A stretch of 64,000 nucleotides of DNA, taken from contig NZ_CP011340.1 in assembly GCF_001278075.1 (NCBI RefSeq), forward strand, positions 8,057,501 to 8,121,500. Reading direction: 5' to 3'. The stretch comes from Streptomyces pristinaespiralis (lineage in GTDB: Bacteria > Actinomycetota > Actinomycetes > Streptomycetales > Streptomycetaceae). Positions 1 through 8,523 of this stretch are shown here, in pieces. Numbering within the stretch: the first letter of the stretch is position 1; every line of letters starts with the position of its first letter. Under the pieces are notes generated by a model. That model had not been told where the DNA came from. It was given only the letters and a program-made list of their open reading frames with translations, and did not search any database. Both the position numbers and the translations under genes were made by a program.

Positions 1-335
1 TGCAGTCCGAAGTCCCCGGGCCGCACGTCGTAGCACTCGCCCACCGGGTCGGCGTCCGGGTCGTACGTCTGGAAGAGCGCGACGGGCTCCTCGTCCAGCA
101 GGGCGAGGAACGCGTGGTGCGTGGTGAGGGAGTCGACGAACTCGTAGGTCTCACGGACCTGTTCGCAGGTGTGCCCCAGCATGCCCCAGAACCGCGCGCG
201 TTCCTCGCTCACCCACGCGTGGATCAGCGGGGCGTCGGCGGCCGGCTCCAACGGCACGAGCCGCACCGTCCCGAACCCGGCGGCGGTGTGCTCGTACACG
301 GCCGCTCGGCGGTGCGCGGTGGTCTCAGTGCTCAT
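1..335 (-). CDS. GNAT acyltransferase of siderophore (IucB/RhbD) type, 3' end outside window
   Basis: Starts with ATG at 335 after a GAGGAGAGAG ribosome binding site, overlaps the last 11 bases of the upstream acylase gene and runs off the left edge, so about 111 residues are visible. The visible part carries the pattern of the IucB/AlcB/RhbD acetyltransferases that acylate hydroxylamines in siderophore assembly: an arginine-leucine-valine-proline start, a His-Ala-Trp-Val stretch, Glu-Arg-Ala-Arg-Phe-Trp-Gly-Met, and a Phe-Leu-Ala-Leu-Leu-Asp strand followed by Glu-Cys-Tyr-Asp. Overlap with the acylase gene indicates one transcript under the iron box at 2389-2412. Function in desferrioxamine-type metabolism is inferred from the family and the iron control; a penicillin-amidase/acetyltransferase pair has been described beside some des clusters. 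Confidence 0.8.
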   Translation of the reverse strand, partial: MSTETTAHRRAAVYEHTAAGFGTVRLVPLEPAADAPLIHAWVSEERARFWGMLGHTCEQVRETYEFVDSLTTHHAFLALLDEEPVALFQTYDPDADPVGECYDVRPGDFGL

Positions 336-2376
336 CTCTCTCCTCGGTCAGGCTGTCCCAGTCGGTGATCACGGGGACGAGTTCTCCGGCCAGCCACAGC
401 GGCAGCTGGTCGCGCAGGTGGGCGTGCCCGGGCACTCCGGAAGCGCCGAACGGGACCACCCACAGGCTGTTCTCGCGGCGCGCCAGGTCCCAGACGTAGC
501 GGGCGGCCGGGCCCCGGGCGCTGCGGTCGGTGATACCGGGCACGCTCGCCGTCGACAGCACGCAGTCGTGGTCGCCCGACACTGAGGGCCACTCCTCGGG
601 CGGCGAGGCGGGCAGCGCCTGCCAGGGGGCGAGCCGGTGCGTGTCGCCCCAGGCGCCGGACGGCGCGCTCACCGCCACTTCCTCCACGGCCTCCCGCACC
701 GCCGCTTCCGCGTCGAGGCCGGGCAGCGCACCCGGGGACAGCAGCCGCTCGAGCGCGAAGGCGACGCGCGGCACCAGAGCCAGCCAGGGGAGGAAGACCT
801 CGGGGAGGCGGGGGAGTTCGGCCAGTCCGGCCAGCGCGGGGCTCGCCGAGAGCTTGAGCACCACCGCGGAGCGAAGGGCCGCGTACACGGCCGCGTCGGT
901 GCTGCCGACGTCCATGCGGCGGTCCCAGCGGGCCAGCCGGTCGCGCAGCGCGGCGGCCTCCGGGCCGAGCCCCTCCAGGCCGGCCAGCAGGTCCAGCAGC
1001 GGGGCGGCGGACGCGAGATACGTGTCCATGTGGATGCGCGACATGTCCCCGGCGGACCAGGACGGCGCCTCGTCCAGCAACTGCCGGATGCGCTCGGCAC
1101 GGTGAGGGGGCGCGAACTCGATGCCGAGCGGAGCGGCCAGGCCGCGCGCGTTCGCCATCACGGCGAAGCCGTCGACCGCCGCACGGGGGGTGGGTTCGTA
1201 GGTGCCCTGCCAGGCGTACCGCGACTCCCAGGCGGGCACCACGCGCAGCCGGTTGGCACGGTCGCGCCGCGGTACCCGGCCGGCCACGCGGTGCAGCAGG
1301 CCGCCGTCGGTGTCGGCGGCCTGGACGACGTTGACCGGCTCCACCCACTGCTCGACGGCGCGGTCCACGTCGTCGACGGTCCTGGCGCGCAGCAGTGCCG
1401 GCAGCGCTCCGAAGCCGATGCCCGCGCCCGCGCGTACGGGGCAGCGCAGGCTGACGGCCTCCGAGCCGTCGTCGGTCGTGATGATCACCGGCCCGCGCTC
1501 CGTCTCGATCACCTCGACCTCGACGGGATCGCCGCCCGCCACCGTGATCGACTCGGTGTGCGCGTGCGCGGGCCGCCAGCCGTCGGGGCCGAGCGCCTCG
1601 ACGGCGTCGCCGCGTCTTCGGAGGCGCTCGCGGTAGAGGTCCTGGTAGTCGGCCATGGCGTTGGTGATGGCCCAGGCGACGGTGCCGGTGTGGCCGAAGT
1701 GGGCGATGCCCGGGACGCCGGGCACGGCGAGTCCGACCACGTCGAACTCGGGGCAGGCCAGCCGGATCTGCTGGTAGATGCCCGGGTCCTCGATGAACCG
1801 GTGCGGATCACCGGCGATGAGCGCGGCGCCCGTGGCGGTGCGTTCGCCGCCGACGAGCCAACCGTTGCTTCCCGAGGTGCCCGGCCCGTCGGTCGCGAAG
1901 AGCTCGACGGACCCGTCGCCGAGCGCCCTGGCGACCTCCTCGCGCCACAGCTTGGTGGGGAATCCGGCGAACAGGATGTGGGTGGAGAGCCAGACGGCGA
2001 GCGGCGTCCACGGCTGCCAGCGGCCGGGGGAGAGGGACACGGCCGCGAAGCGGGGATCGCGTGCGGCACCGGCCTCCAGGCCGTCGTTGACGCCGTCCAC
2101 GTAGCGGCCGATCCAGGCGGCCGTCTCCTCGTCGAGCGCGGCGAGGCACCGCTGTGCGGTGTCGTCCAGGCGCGACATGCGGGCGAACCTGTCCCAGGCG
2201 AGGGCTTCCTCGCCGAGGAAGGCGGCGGAGGTTCCCTGCGACCGGTGCCGGTCGACCTCGATCTGCCAGGCCCGGTCGACCGCGGCGTTGCGGCCCTGGG
2301 CGAAGGCGAGGTCAAGAGCGTTCCCCGCGCGCAGATGCGGGATTCCCCACGGGTCCCGGTAGATCGTCGTACTCAC
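325..2376 (-). CDS. Penicillin acylase family Ntn-hydrolase, iron regulated
   Basis: Predicted 683-residue amidohydrolase. GTG start at 2376, with AAAGGGG about 8 bases upstream. N-terminal Asp-Pro-Trp-Gly-Ile-Pro-His is typical of the alpha chain of penicillin/cephalosporin acylases. The motif Gly-Ser-Asn-Gly-Trp near residues 169-173 is the autoproteolysis site, making Ser170 the probable N-terminal nucleophile of the beta chain; Gly-Asp-Pro-His follows about 20 residues later as usual. No clear export signal is present, unlike many family members, so it may act in the cytoplasm. It is the first gene of an iron-controlled operon with a siderophore-type GNAT, which suggests it releases or removes acyl groups on a siderophore or its precursors. 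Substrate unknown. Confidence 0.88.
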   Translation of the reverse strand: MSTTIYRDPWGIPHLRAGNALDLAFAQGRNAAVDRAWQIEVDRHRSQGTSAAFLGEEALAWDRFARMSRLDDTAQRCLAALDEETAAWIGRYVDGVNDGLEAGAARDPRFAAVSLSPGRWQPWTPLAVWLSTHILFAGFPTKLWREEVARALGDGSVELFATDGPGTSGSNGWLVGGERTATGAALIAGDPHRFIEDPGIYQQIRLACPEFDVVGLAVPGVPGIAHFGHTGTVAWAITNAMADYQDLYRERLRRRGDAVEALGPDGWRPAHAHTESITVAGGDPVEVEVIETERGPVIITTDDGSEAVSLRCPVRAGAGIGFGALPALLRARTVDDVDRAVEQWVEPVNVVQAADTDGGLLHRVAGRVPRRDRANRLRVVPAWESRYAWQGTYEPTPRAAVDGFAVMANARGLAAPLGIEFAPPHRAERIRQLLDEAPSWSAGDMSRIHMDTYLASAAPLLDLLAGLEGLGPEAAALRDRLARWDRRMDVGSTDAAVYAALRSAVVLKLSASPALAGLAELPRLPEVFLPWLALVPRVAFALERLLSPGALPGLDAEAAVREAVEEVAVSAPSGAWGDTHRLAPWQALPASPPEEWPSVSGDHDCVLSTASVPGITDRSARGPAARYVWDLARRENSLWVVPFGASGVPGHAHLRDQLPLWLAGELVPVITDWDSLTEERDEH

Positions 2377-2388
2377 ACTGATTCCCCT

Positions 2389-2412
2389 TTAGGTTAGGCT
2401 CGCCTAACCTAA
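2389..2412. promoter_or_regulatory. Iron box (DmdR/IdeR-type operator)
   Basis: A 24-base near-perfect palindrome with arms TTAGGTTAGG and CCTAACCTAA. It matches the actinobacterial DmdR1/IdeR/DtxR operator (TTAGGTTAGGCTNACCTAA type). It lies 13 bases upstream of the acylase start, where it would cover the promoter, so the acylase/GNAT operon should be repressed when iron is plentiful. Confidence 0.9.
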
Positions 2413-2507
2413 TCCAAGGTGGTTTGCGAAACAATCCGGCCATGGCGGGGGAGGGGTATGAGCCCCGGGGTGAGTCGCCCGCCGACCGCGCCCGTCATAC
2501 TCGTCAC

Positions 2508-3026
2508 ATGACTTCGCCCCTGACGCCACCCGGCGCCGGCCGGTCCCGGACCGCAGGCCCCACGGCCCCCGGTATCCGCCGGGCCACCGCCCGGGACGCG
2601 AAGCGGCTCACCCGCCTGGTCCGGGGTTCCAGCGCCTACCAGGGCCATTACGCCCCGATGGTCGCCGGATACCGGGTGGGGCCGGACTACATCGAGTCCC
2701 ACGAGGTGTTCGCCGCCACCGGCGAGGACGGCAGGGTGCTCGGCTTCTACGCCCTCGTGCTGTCGCCGCCCGAGCTGGACGTCATGCCCGAGCTGGACCT
2801 GATGTTCGTGGCCGACGACGCCCAGGGGCTGGGTATCGGCCGGCTGCTGATCGAGCACCTGCGCGGACGCGCCCGCGCCGCCGCTCTCGACACCGTCCGC
2901 ATCGTGGCGCACCCGCCCGCCGAGGGCTTCTACCTGAGCGTCGGCGCCCGCCGGACCGGCACCGTGCCGGCCCGCCCGCCGGCCGTGATGTGGGACCGTC
3001 CCGAACTGCTGCTCCCTGTCACCTGA
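2508..3026 (+). CDS. GNAT family N-acetyltransferase
   Basis: Single GNAT domain of about 172 residues. The acetyl-CoA loop is visible as Gln-Gly-Leu-Gly-Ile-Gly-Arg-Leu-Leu (Q/RxxGxG/A), preceded by a strand containing Leu-Met-Phe-Val-Ala-Asp, and the C-terminal Gly-Phe-Tyr-Leu-Ser-Val-Gly-Ala is the usual last motif. A reading frame exists upstream to 2424, but ATG 2508 begins just before the conserved Gly-Ile-Arg-Arg-Ala-Thr start of the domain. Divergent from the iron-regulated operon. Substrate cannot be told from sequence. Confidence 0.8.
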   Translation: MTSPLTPPGAGRSRTAGPTAPGIRRATARDAKRLTRLVRGSSAYQGHYAPMVAGYRVGPDYIESHEVFAATGEDGRVLGFYALVLSPPELDVMPELDLMFVADDAQGLGIGRLLIEHLRGRARAAALDTVRIVAHPPAEGFYLSVGARRTGTVPARPPAVMWDRPELLLPVT

Positions 3027-3096
3027 CGGCCGACGCGCTCGCTCCCGCGACGGGCCGCGCGGAGCCGGCCGGCAGCCGGGCCGTACGACAGGACCC

Positions 3097-3122
3097 CGGC
3101 CACGCAACGGGTTGCGTGGCCG
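3097..3122 (+). terminator. Inverted repeat downstream of GNAT gene, probable terminator
   Basis: Perfect 12-base arms (CGGCCACGCAAC and its complement) separated by GG, 70 bases after the GNAT stop. Probable factor-independent style hairpin without a T-run, common in Streptomyces. An operator for the methyltransferase gene is an alternative. Confidence 0.5.
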
Positions 3123-3294
3123 CCCAACTCCCCTGAGTTCCGCATCGGAGGGCCGCTTCCGCGGTGGCGCCACCCGCCCGGAGCCGCGCTCCCGCCGTTC
3201 CGGCTCCAAAAGATCCCGGTCCGTATTGCGGCGTAATGTGACGTATGCGGGCCCGCCCGCGGTCCGCCCCGCAGCCCGGCGGAAGGAGCGGCCA

Positions 3295-4377
3295 ATGTCG
3301 GATCTCGATACGCGGCGCACGTCCCGCGACCTCGGCAGGCAGGAGGAGTTCGCCGGTGAAGTGGTGGACGTACTGAACAAGGGCGCCCTCGCCCTTCTGA
3401 TGAGCGTCGGCCATCAGACCGGTCTGTTCGACACCCTCGCGGGCCTGCCTCCGTCGACCAGTGACGAGATCGCCGAGTCGGCGGGGCTCGACGAGCGTTA
3501 TGTGCGGGAGTGGCTCGGCGGCATGGTCGTCGGCGGCATCCTCGAGTACGAACCGGAGCACGGGAGGTACGTACTGCCGCCCGAGCACGCCGCGTCGCTG
3601 GTCGCCGCGGCCGGACCGGACAACCTGGCCGGCATGATGCAGTACATCGCGCTGATGGGTGAGGTCGAGCAGCAGGTCGTGCGCTGCTTCCGTGACGGCG
3701 GGGGAGTGCCGTACTCGGCGTATCCGCGCTTCCAGGCACTCCAGGCCGAGGAGACGGCCAGGGTCTACGACCAGGCGCTGGTCGACACGATCATCCCCCT
3801 GGTGCCCGACCTGCCCGAACGGCTGCGCGCGGGGATCGACGCCCTCGACGTGGGCACCGGACAAGGTCACGCACCCGTCGTGCTGGCGAAGGCCTTCCCC
3901 CGCAGCCGCTTCCACGGTCTCGACCAGTCGGAGGCGGGCGTGGAGGCCGGCCGTGCGGAAGCGGCCCGGCTCGGGCTCGACAACGTGCGCTTCCTGATCG
4001 GTGATTCGGCGGAGATCAGCGGCGAGTACGACCTGATCACGGCGTTCGACGTCATTCATGACCTCGCCGGGCCGGACGCCACGCTGGCCGCGATCTCCGG
4101 GTCGCTGAGGCAGGGCGGCACCTTCCTCATGGGAGACATCGCCGCGTCGAGCAGGCTCGAGAAGAACGTGGGGCACCCCTTCGGGCCCGCTCTCTTCGGC
4201 TTCTCCGTCTTCTACTGCATGACGACGTCGCTCAGCACCGGCGGAGCCGGCCTCGGCACCGTCTGGGGTCAGGAGACAGCCGTGCGGATGCTCAACGAGG
4301 CCGGCTTCCCGCGCGTCGACGTCCGGACCGTCGAAGGCGACCCGCTCAACGTCTACTACGTGGCGCGGAAGGACTGA
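3295..4377 (+). CDS. Class I SAM-dependent methyltransferase with N-terminal winged helix (Rv2258c-like)
   Basis: About 360 residues. ATG 3295 follows GGAAGGAG at a good distance; the frame is open further upstream but without a binding site. Residues about 20-110 form a winged-helix dimerisation domain as in Rv2258c-type methyltransferases (segment Gly-His-Gln-Thr-Gly-Leu-Phe-Asp-Thr-Leu, then Glu-Arg-Tyr-Val-Arg-Glu-Trp-Leu). The SAM-binding motif I is Leu-Asp-Val-Gly-Thr-Gly-Gln-Gly near residue 185, followed by an acidic strand end (Gly-Leu-Asp-Gln-Ser) and Thr-Ala-Phe-Asp-Val-Ile-His-Asp. It is monocistronic and ends just before a strong bidirectional terminator. Substrate unknown. Confidence 0.85.
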   Translation: MSDLDTRRTSRDLGRQEEFAGEVVDVLNKGALALLMSVGHQTGLFDTLAGLPPSTSDEIAESAGLDERYVREWLGGMVVGGILEYEPEHGRYVLPPEHAASLVAAAGPDNLAGMMQYIALMGEVEQQVVRCFRDGGGVPYSAYPRFQALQAEETARVYDQALVDTIIPLVPDLPERLRAGIDALDVGTGQGHAPVVLAKAFPRSRFHGLDQSEAGVEAGRAEAARLGLDNVRFLIGDSAEISGEYDLITAFDVIHDLAGPDATLAAISGSLRQGGTFLMGDIAASSRLEKNVGHPFGPALFGFSVFYCMTTSLSTGGAGLGTVWGQETAVRMLNEAGFPRVDVRTVEGDPLNVYYVARKD

Positions 4378-4388
4378 CCGGAGGGCCC

Positions 4389-4430
4389 CCGGTGTCCCGG
4401 TGCGCGCCGCCGCGCGCACCGGGACACCGG
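4389..4430. terminator. Bidirectional terminator hairpin
   Basis: Perfect 19-base stem (4389-4407 with 4412-4430) around a 4-base loop, between the convergent ends of the methyltransferase gene (stop 4377) and the secreted-protein gene (stop at 4456). Confidence 0.85.
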
Positions 4431-4455
4431 GGACCGGTCCCGGGTACCGCTCGGG

Positions 4456-5106
4456 TCAGGAGGCAGGCGGCGGCGGCGCCGGCTGTCCCATGTGCAGCCG
4501 GACCGTGTTCCCGTCGCCCGGGATGACCAGGTTGATCAGCGGTGTGGCGAGCAGGCAGTGCTCGAACTTCGGGATGGTGTACGTGCCGGACAGCGTGCCG
4601 CCCTTGAGCGCGTTGAAGCCCGGTTCCGACGTCAGGTCGAGCACCGCCGGGACTTCCGTTCGGCACGAGCTGCCCACCGGCGTCGGAATGCCCGCGACCC
4701 GCAGGTCCTTGAGCCGCAGGGTGAGCTTCGTGGTGCTCCTGACCGCGCCCGTCTTCAGGTCGATCGTGCCGGTGGTCGGCTCGGTCTCGATGAATTCGGT
4801 GGTCACGCTCACGGGAATGGCGCCGATCATCTTGAACGAGCCCGGCGCGGGCGGGAGCACGGTGTCGGCGAGAAGTGTTCCGGCCTTGAGGTCCGCGGTG
4901 ACCTTCAGGACGCCCGGACCCAGCGCAAGGTCGGAGCCGGTGCCGTCGAGGTGCGTGCTTCCGGTCAGTGGATAGTCGAGGCGGATCGGCACCGCGTGGG
5001 CGGGCCCCGAGGTGGCGACGGCCAGCCCCAGCCCCGCTGTGAGGGCGACGGCCCCGCGGAGTGCGGCTCTTCGCCCTCGGGACGGCGCGAATTTCGGACG
5101 CTTCAT
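4456..5106 (-). CDS. Secreted protein of unknown function
   Basis: ATG 5106 gives a 216-residue product with a twin-arginine-like or long Sec signal: basic start, hydrophobic run of Ala/Leu/Gly, and a predicted signal peptidase site after Ala-His-Ala near residue 36. The mature part is about 180 residues, all-beta in appearance, with many Leu-Asp/Thr-Gly turns, two cysteines (Ser-Ser-Cys and His-Cys-Leu) that could form a disulphide, and a Pro-Ala-Pro-Pro-Pro-Pro tail. It resembles conserved Streptomyces exported proteins of unknown function. Longer in-frame extension to 5268 lacks a signal and a binding site. The 5' side is a long intergenic region with its own promoter. Confidence 0.75.
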   Translation of the reverse strand: MKRPKFAPSRGRRAALRGAVALTAGLGLAVATSGPAHAVPIRLDYPLTGSTHLDGTGSDLALGPGVLKVTADLKAGTLLADTVLPPAPGSFKMIGAIPVSVTTEFIETEPTTGTIDLKTGAVRSTTKLTLRLKDLRVAGIPTPVGSSCRTEVPAVLDLTSEPGFNALKGGTLSGTYTIPKFEHCLLATPLINLVIPGDGNTVRLHMGQPAPPPPAS

Positions 5107-5575
5107 CACGGCTCCAGGATTCGGCGCTGCGGGCAGGGCGCGCAGACGCAGGGAATGAGGAAAGTGGAACGGTGCGGCGATCGGTGCGGCTGAACTGTGC
5201 GGCAACAGTGCGTGAACGGTGCGGCGATCGGTCGGTACGTGATTCTTGGCGCCGGGGGAGAGGCGCACGGAAATACCTCGGGAAAGTGCGTGGAAGACGT
5301 GTCCGCGGCGTGTTCGCGGGAAGTGCGACCGGACTCCCGCCCGGCCCCGGACCGTTGCGCGAGAGAGACGTTACGGACGGGTAACCCGGCAGGCAAGAGC
5401 GGCATTTCAAAATTCCGCGCCCCGGCCGCCGGAAGCCTTTTTCTTGTCGTCCGCTCAGCAGCCGCCCCCGGATTCTTGTCCGCGGGTGAGCGCCCGGGGC
5501 CCCGCGCCGCCCGTGCCACGGGCGCTCAGGACGTCGGACGCCCGCCTGTCACACACCTGCCTGGCCGGGCGCCTG
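5107..5575. other. Intergenic region, promoter side of the secreted-protein gene
   Basis: No convincing gene in 469 bases. A 19-base direct repeat beginning GAACGGTGCGGCG is found at 5167-5185 and 5214-5232, 60-120 bases upstream of the secreted-protein start, and could be a regulator site. The part near 5560 is the 3' flank of the sensor phosphatase gene. Confidence 0.5.
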
Positions 5576-8275
5576 TCAGAAGCCCGGCCCGCCGGGAAGC
5601 TGCCCGCCGGGCAGCGGCTGTTCGGTCCAGATGACCTTGCCGTCGGCCGTGTACCGCGTGCCCCAGCGCTCCGCGAACTGCGCGACCAAAAACAGGCCGC
5701 GGCCTCCCTCGTCCGTGATGGCCGCCTGCCGCAGGTGCGGCGACGTGCTGCTGCGGTCGGACACCTCGCAGATCAGCGCGCGGTCCCGGATGATCCGCAC
5801 AAGGATCGGCCCGGCGGCGTAACGGATGGCGTTGGTGACGAGCTCGCTCAGGATCAGCTCGGTGGTGAAGGCGTCCTCCTCCAGACCCCACTCGGTGAGC
5901 CGTTCGGCCACCGCCGCCCGCACTCCGGCCACCGCCGCCGGGTCCGACGGCACCTCCCACTCCGCGACCTGGTCGGACGCCAGGACCCGCGTACGTCCCA
6001 CGATGAGGGCGATGTCGTCCCGGGGGCGTTTTGGCACCAGCGCGCCCAGCACCGTTTCGCAGGTCTCCTCCGGCCCCTGCCCCGGGTGGTCGGCCAGCGT
6101 GCGGCGCAGCAGCTCGAGACCCTCGTCGATCTCCCGTTCCCGGTCCTCGACGAGCCCGTCCGTGTAGAGGACCAGCCGGCTGCCCTCCGGCAGACGCAGT
6201 TCCAGCGTCTCGAACGGCAGACCGCCGAGGCCCAGCGGCGGGCCGCCCGGCACGTCCGCGAACTCCGCCGTCCCGTCCGGGTGGACGACGACCGGCTGGA
6301 GGTGCCCGGCCCGCGCCATGCTGCAGATGCCCGAGACCGCGTCGTAGATGGCGTAGATGCAGGTGGCGCCGGTGACCCCGGCGTCCCCGCCGTCCTCCGA
6401 CTCGTCCTGGTCGATACGGGCCACGAGCTCGTCCAGATGGAACATCAACTCGTCCGGCGGAAGGTCGAGGCTGGAGAAGTTGTGGACGGCGGTACGCAGC
6501 CGCCCCATGGTCGCGGCGGCGTGGAGCCCGTGGCCGACGACGTCGCCGACCACCAGGGCCACCCGCGCCCCGGGCAGCGGAATGATGTCGAACCAGTCAC
6601 CGCCGACACCGCCGAGCCCGCCCAGGCCGGCCTGCGCGGGACGGTAGCGGTAGGCCACGTCCAGGGCGCTCTGCTCCGGCAGCACGCGCGGGAGAAGACT
6701 GCGCTGGAGCGTGACCGCCATCGTGTGCTCACGCGTGTAGCGGCGGGCGTTGTCGACGCTCACGGCGGCACGCGCCACGAGCTCCTCCGCCAGGGACAGA
6801 TCCTCCTCCTCGAACGGCTCCGGGTTGCTCGCACGCCAGAACAGGGCCACGCCCAGGATCACACCCCGCGCCCGCAGCGGGACCGCGATCATCGAGTGGA
6901 CGCCGTGCTCGAGCAGCATGCGCGCCCGGTCCGGGTCCTGTTCCTGCCACCCGGCCAGAGCGCTCAGGTCCGCCTGGAGCACCGCTTCGCCCTTGCGCAG
7001 CCCCGTCCCCATCGGCGTCGTCGGCACGAAGCGGATCACATGCCCCAGCGGATAGAGCGCCGTGTCCCCGGAACCGCTGAAAGCCGTGCGCCGCATGTTC
7101 GTGTCCGCGCCGGTGGCGGTCGGCTCCTCGCCACGCAGCACGGTCTCCGCCAGGTCCACGGTGGCGAAGTCGGCGAACCGTGACGCGGCGAACCGGGCGA
7201 GCTCCTCGCACGTACGGACGACGTCGAGCGTGGTGCCGATCTCGGTACCCGCGTCGTAGAGGAGCTTGAGCCGCCCCCTGGCCACATCGGCGCGCCCGGC
7301 CAGGGTCTGGAGCTCCGTGGTGTCCCGCAGGGTCGCGACGCTGCCCGGCGGACCGCCGTGCTGGTCCGTCGAGCGCTGGCTGACGGCCACGAGCCGGTCC
7401 CCGACCGGGATGACCTCGTCGGTCACGATCTTCCCGGACGACAGCAGACGGGCGGCGAGCGGGTCCAGCCCCAGCTCCGTCACCGGGGAACCGTCCACGT
7501 CCATCGGCAGTCCGAGCAGTCGGCGCGCCTCGTCGTTGGCGAGCAGCAGCCGGCCGTCGCCACCGACGATGATCACGCCCTCACGGACGGCGTGCAGCAC
7601 CGCGTCGTGATGTTCGTACATACGAGTCATCTCGGCGGGCCCGAGCCCGTGGGTCTGGCGGCGCAGACGTCTGCTCACCAGGGCCGTGCCGCCCGTGGTC
7701 AGCAGCAGTACGCCGCCCGTCACACCGAACAGCAGGGGGAACTGCGCCTCGACGACGCCGCTCACCCGTTCGATGGTGATGCCGGCGGAGACCATGCCGA
7801 TGACCTTGCCGTCCCGCCCGAAGATAGGGACCACGGCCTGGACGAGCGGGCCGATGGTGCCGGTGATCTTCTCGGTGAAGACCTCGCCGTTCCTCGCATG
7901 GCTCAGATCGCCGACGAACTTCTTGCCGATGCGGTCCGGCAACGGGTGCGTGTAGCGGATGCCGTCGGTGTTCAGCACGACGATGAAGTCGACGCCGGAA
8001 CGCTCACGCGCCGCCTCCGCCTTGGGCTGGAGCACCGCGGTGGGATCCGGACTCTGCAGCGCCTCTTCCATCCCGGGGGAGTTGGCGAACGTCTCCGCGA
8101 CGGCGACCGACCGGTTGCGGGCCTCACGCTCGCTGCCTGCGCGGGACTGGAACACGAGCGCCGCCATGGCCGCGGCGACCAGCAGCACCACGATCGCCAC
8201 CTGCAGGAGAAAGACCTGACCTGCGACAGTTCTCATCCGCAGAACCGAGCGCGGGCGGCCGTAGCGTGCGGCCAT
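5576..8275 (-). CDS. Membrane sensor SpoIIE-type PP2C phosphatase with PAS, GAF and HATPase domains
   Basis: About 899 residues. Order: TM1 (21-42), a periplasmic CitA/DcuS-like sensor domain, TM2 (181-200), PAS (about 215-310), GAF (about 330-490), SpoIIE/RsbU phosphatase (about 535-725, with Gly-Gly-Asp-Trp-Phe-Asp and Gly-Asp-Val-Val-Gly-His-Gly metal motifs intact), and a C-terminal RsbW-like ATPase with Glu-Leu-Val-Thr-Asn-Ala. Such proteins couple an extracellular signal to release of a sigma-B-type factor by dephosphorylating an anti-anti-sigma factor, while the ATPase part can act as kinase. The frame is open to ATG 8395, but a sigma-B-like promoter lies at 8388-8411 and GGAGGTG precedes ATG 8275, so the shorter start is preferred. 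Confidence 0.88.
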   Translation of the reverse strand: MAARYGRPRSVLRMRTVAGQVFLLQVAIVVLLVAAAMAALVFQSRAGSEREARNRSVAVAETFANSPGMEEALQSPDPTAVLQPKAEAARERSGVDFIVVLNTDGIRYTHPLPDRIGKKFVGDLSHARNGEVFTEKITGTIGPLVQAVVPIFGRDGKVIGMVSAGITIERVSGVVEAQFPLLFGVTGGVLLLTTGGTALVSRRLRRQTHGLGPAEMTRMYEHHDAVLHAVREGVIIVGGDGRLLLANDEARRLLGLPMDVDGSPVTELGLDPLAARLLSSGKIVTDEVIPVGDRLVAVSQRSTDQHGGPPGSVATLRDTTELQTLAGRADVARGRLKLLYDAGTEIGTTLDVVRTCEELARFAASRFADFATVDLAETVLRGEEPTATGADTNMRRTAFSGSGDTALYPLGHVIRFVPTTPMGTGLRKGEAVLQADLSALAGWQEQDPDRARMLLEHGVHSMIAVPLRARGVILGVALFWRASNPEPFEEEDLSLAEELVARAAVSVDNARRYTREHTMAVTLQRSLLPRVLPEQSALDVAYRYRPAQAGLGGLGGVGGDWFDIIPLPGARVALVVGDVVGHGLHAAATMGRLRTAVHNFSSLDLPPDELMFHLDELVARIDQDESEDGGDAGVTGATCIYAIYDAVSGICSMARAGHLQPVVVHPDGTAEFADVPGGPPLGLGGLPFETLELRLPEGSRLVLYTDGLVEDREREIDEGLELLRRTLADHPGQGPEETCETVLGALVPKRPRDDIALIVGRTRVLASDQVAEWEVPSDPAAVAGVRAAVAERLTEWGLEEDAFTTELILSELVTNAIRYAAGPILVRIIRDRALICEVSDRSSTSPHLRQAAITDEGGRGLFLVAQFAERWGTRYTADGKVIWTEQPLPGGQLPGGPGF

Positions 8276-8387
8276 GAGTTTCTTCTTCACCTCCGCCGTG
8301 AGCCGGGCGAACCGCGCGGAGCGGGGCGTGGACGGTCGTACGCCCCACCCTGCCGCGAGTCGCTCAAGCATGCCAACGCAGGTGGCC

Positions 8388-8411
8388 GTACCCAAGGTCT
8401 TTGCGGAATCC
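8388..8411 (-). promoter_or_regulatory. Sigma-B-type promoter of the sensor phosphatase
   Basis: Read on the minus strand: GGAT, 14 bases, GGGTAC. This fits the Streptomyces sigma-B/F/H consensus GNNT-N14-16-GGGTAY exactly. Predicted transcript start is near 8378, which rules out the upstream ATG at 8395 as start codon. Confidence 0.6.
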
Positions 8412-8498
8412 CGGAGGATCGGAACGCCCCGGCGCCGGCGGAGCGACCCCCGGGTACGCCCGGAGTACGCGGCAGGTGTGTCCGGTCAGGGCACACCT

Positions 8499-8517
8499 CC
8501 CGCGGCCTGTCCGCGGG
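8499..8517 (-). terminator. Short hairpin after phosphoribosyltransferase gene
   Basis: Seven-base G+C stem (CCCGCGG / CCGCGGG) with a 5-base loop directly downstream of the stop codon at 8524 on the minus strand. Confidence 0.45.
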
Positions 8518-8523
8518 CTCTGC

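Noticed and set aside
637..2397. Long plus-strand open frame opposite the penicillin acylase gene
   Set aside because: Arises from high-GC codon structure of the real minus-strand gene; no recognisable motifs and wrong codon bias.
5246..7183. 645-codon plus-strand frame over the sensor phosphatase gene
   Set aside because: Arg/Pro/Ala/Gly-rich shadow of a gene with clear PAS, GAF and SpoIIE domains on the other strand.
8276..8395. N-terminal extension of the sensor phosphatase to ATG 8395
   Set aside because: The sigma-B-like promoter at 8388-8411 would start transcription downstream of that codon, and ATG 8275 has a better ribosome binding site.
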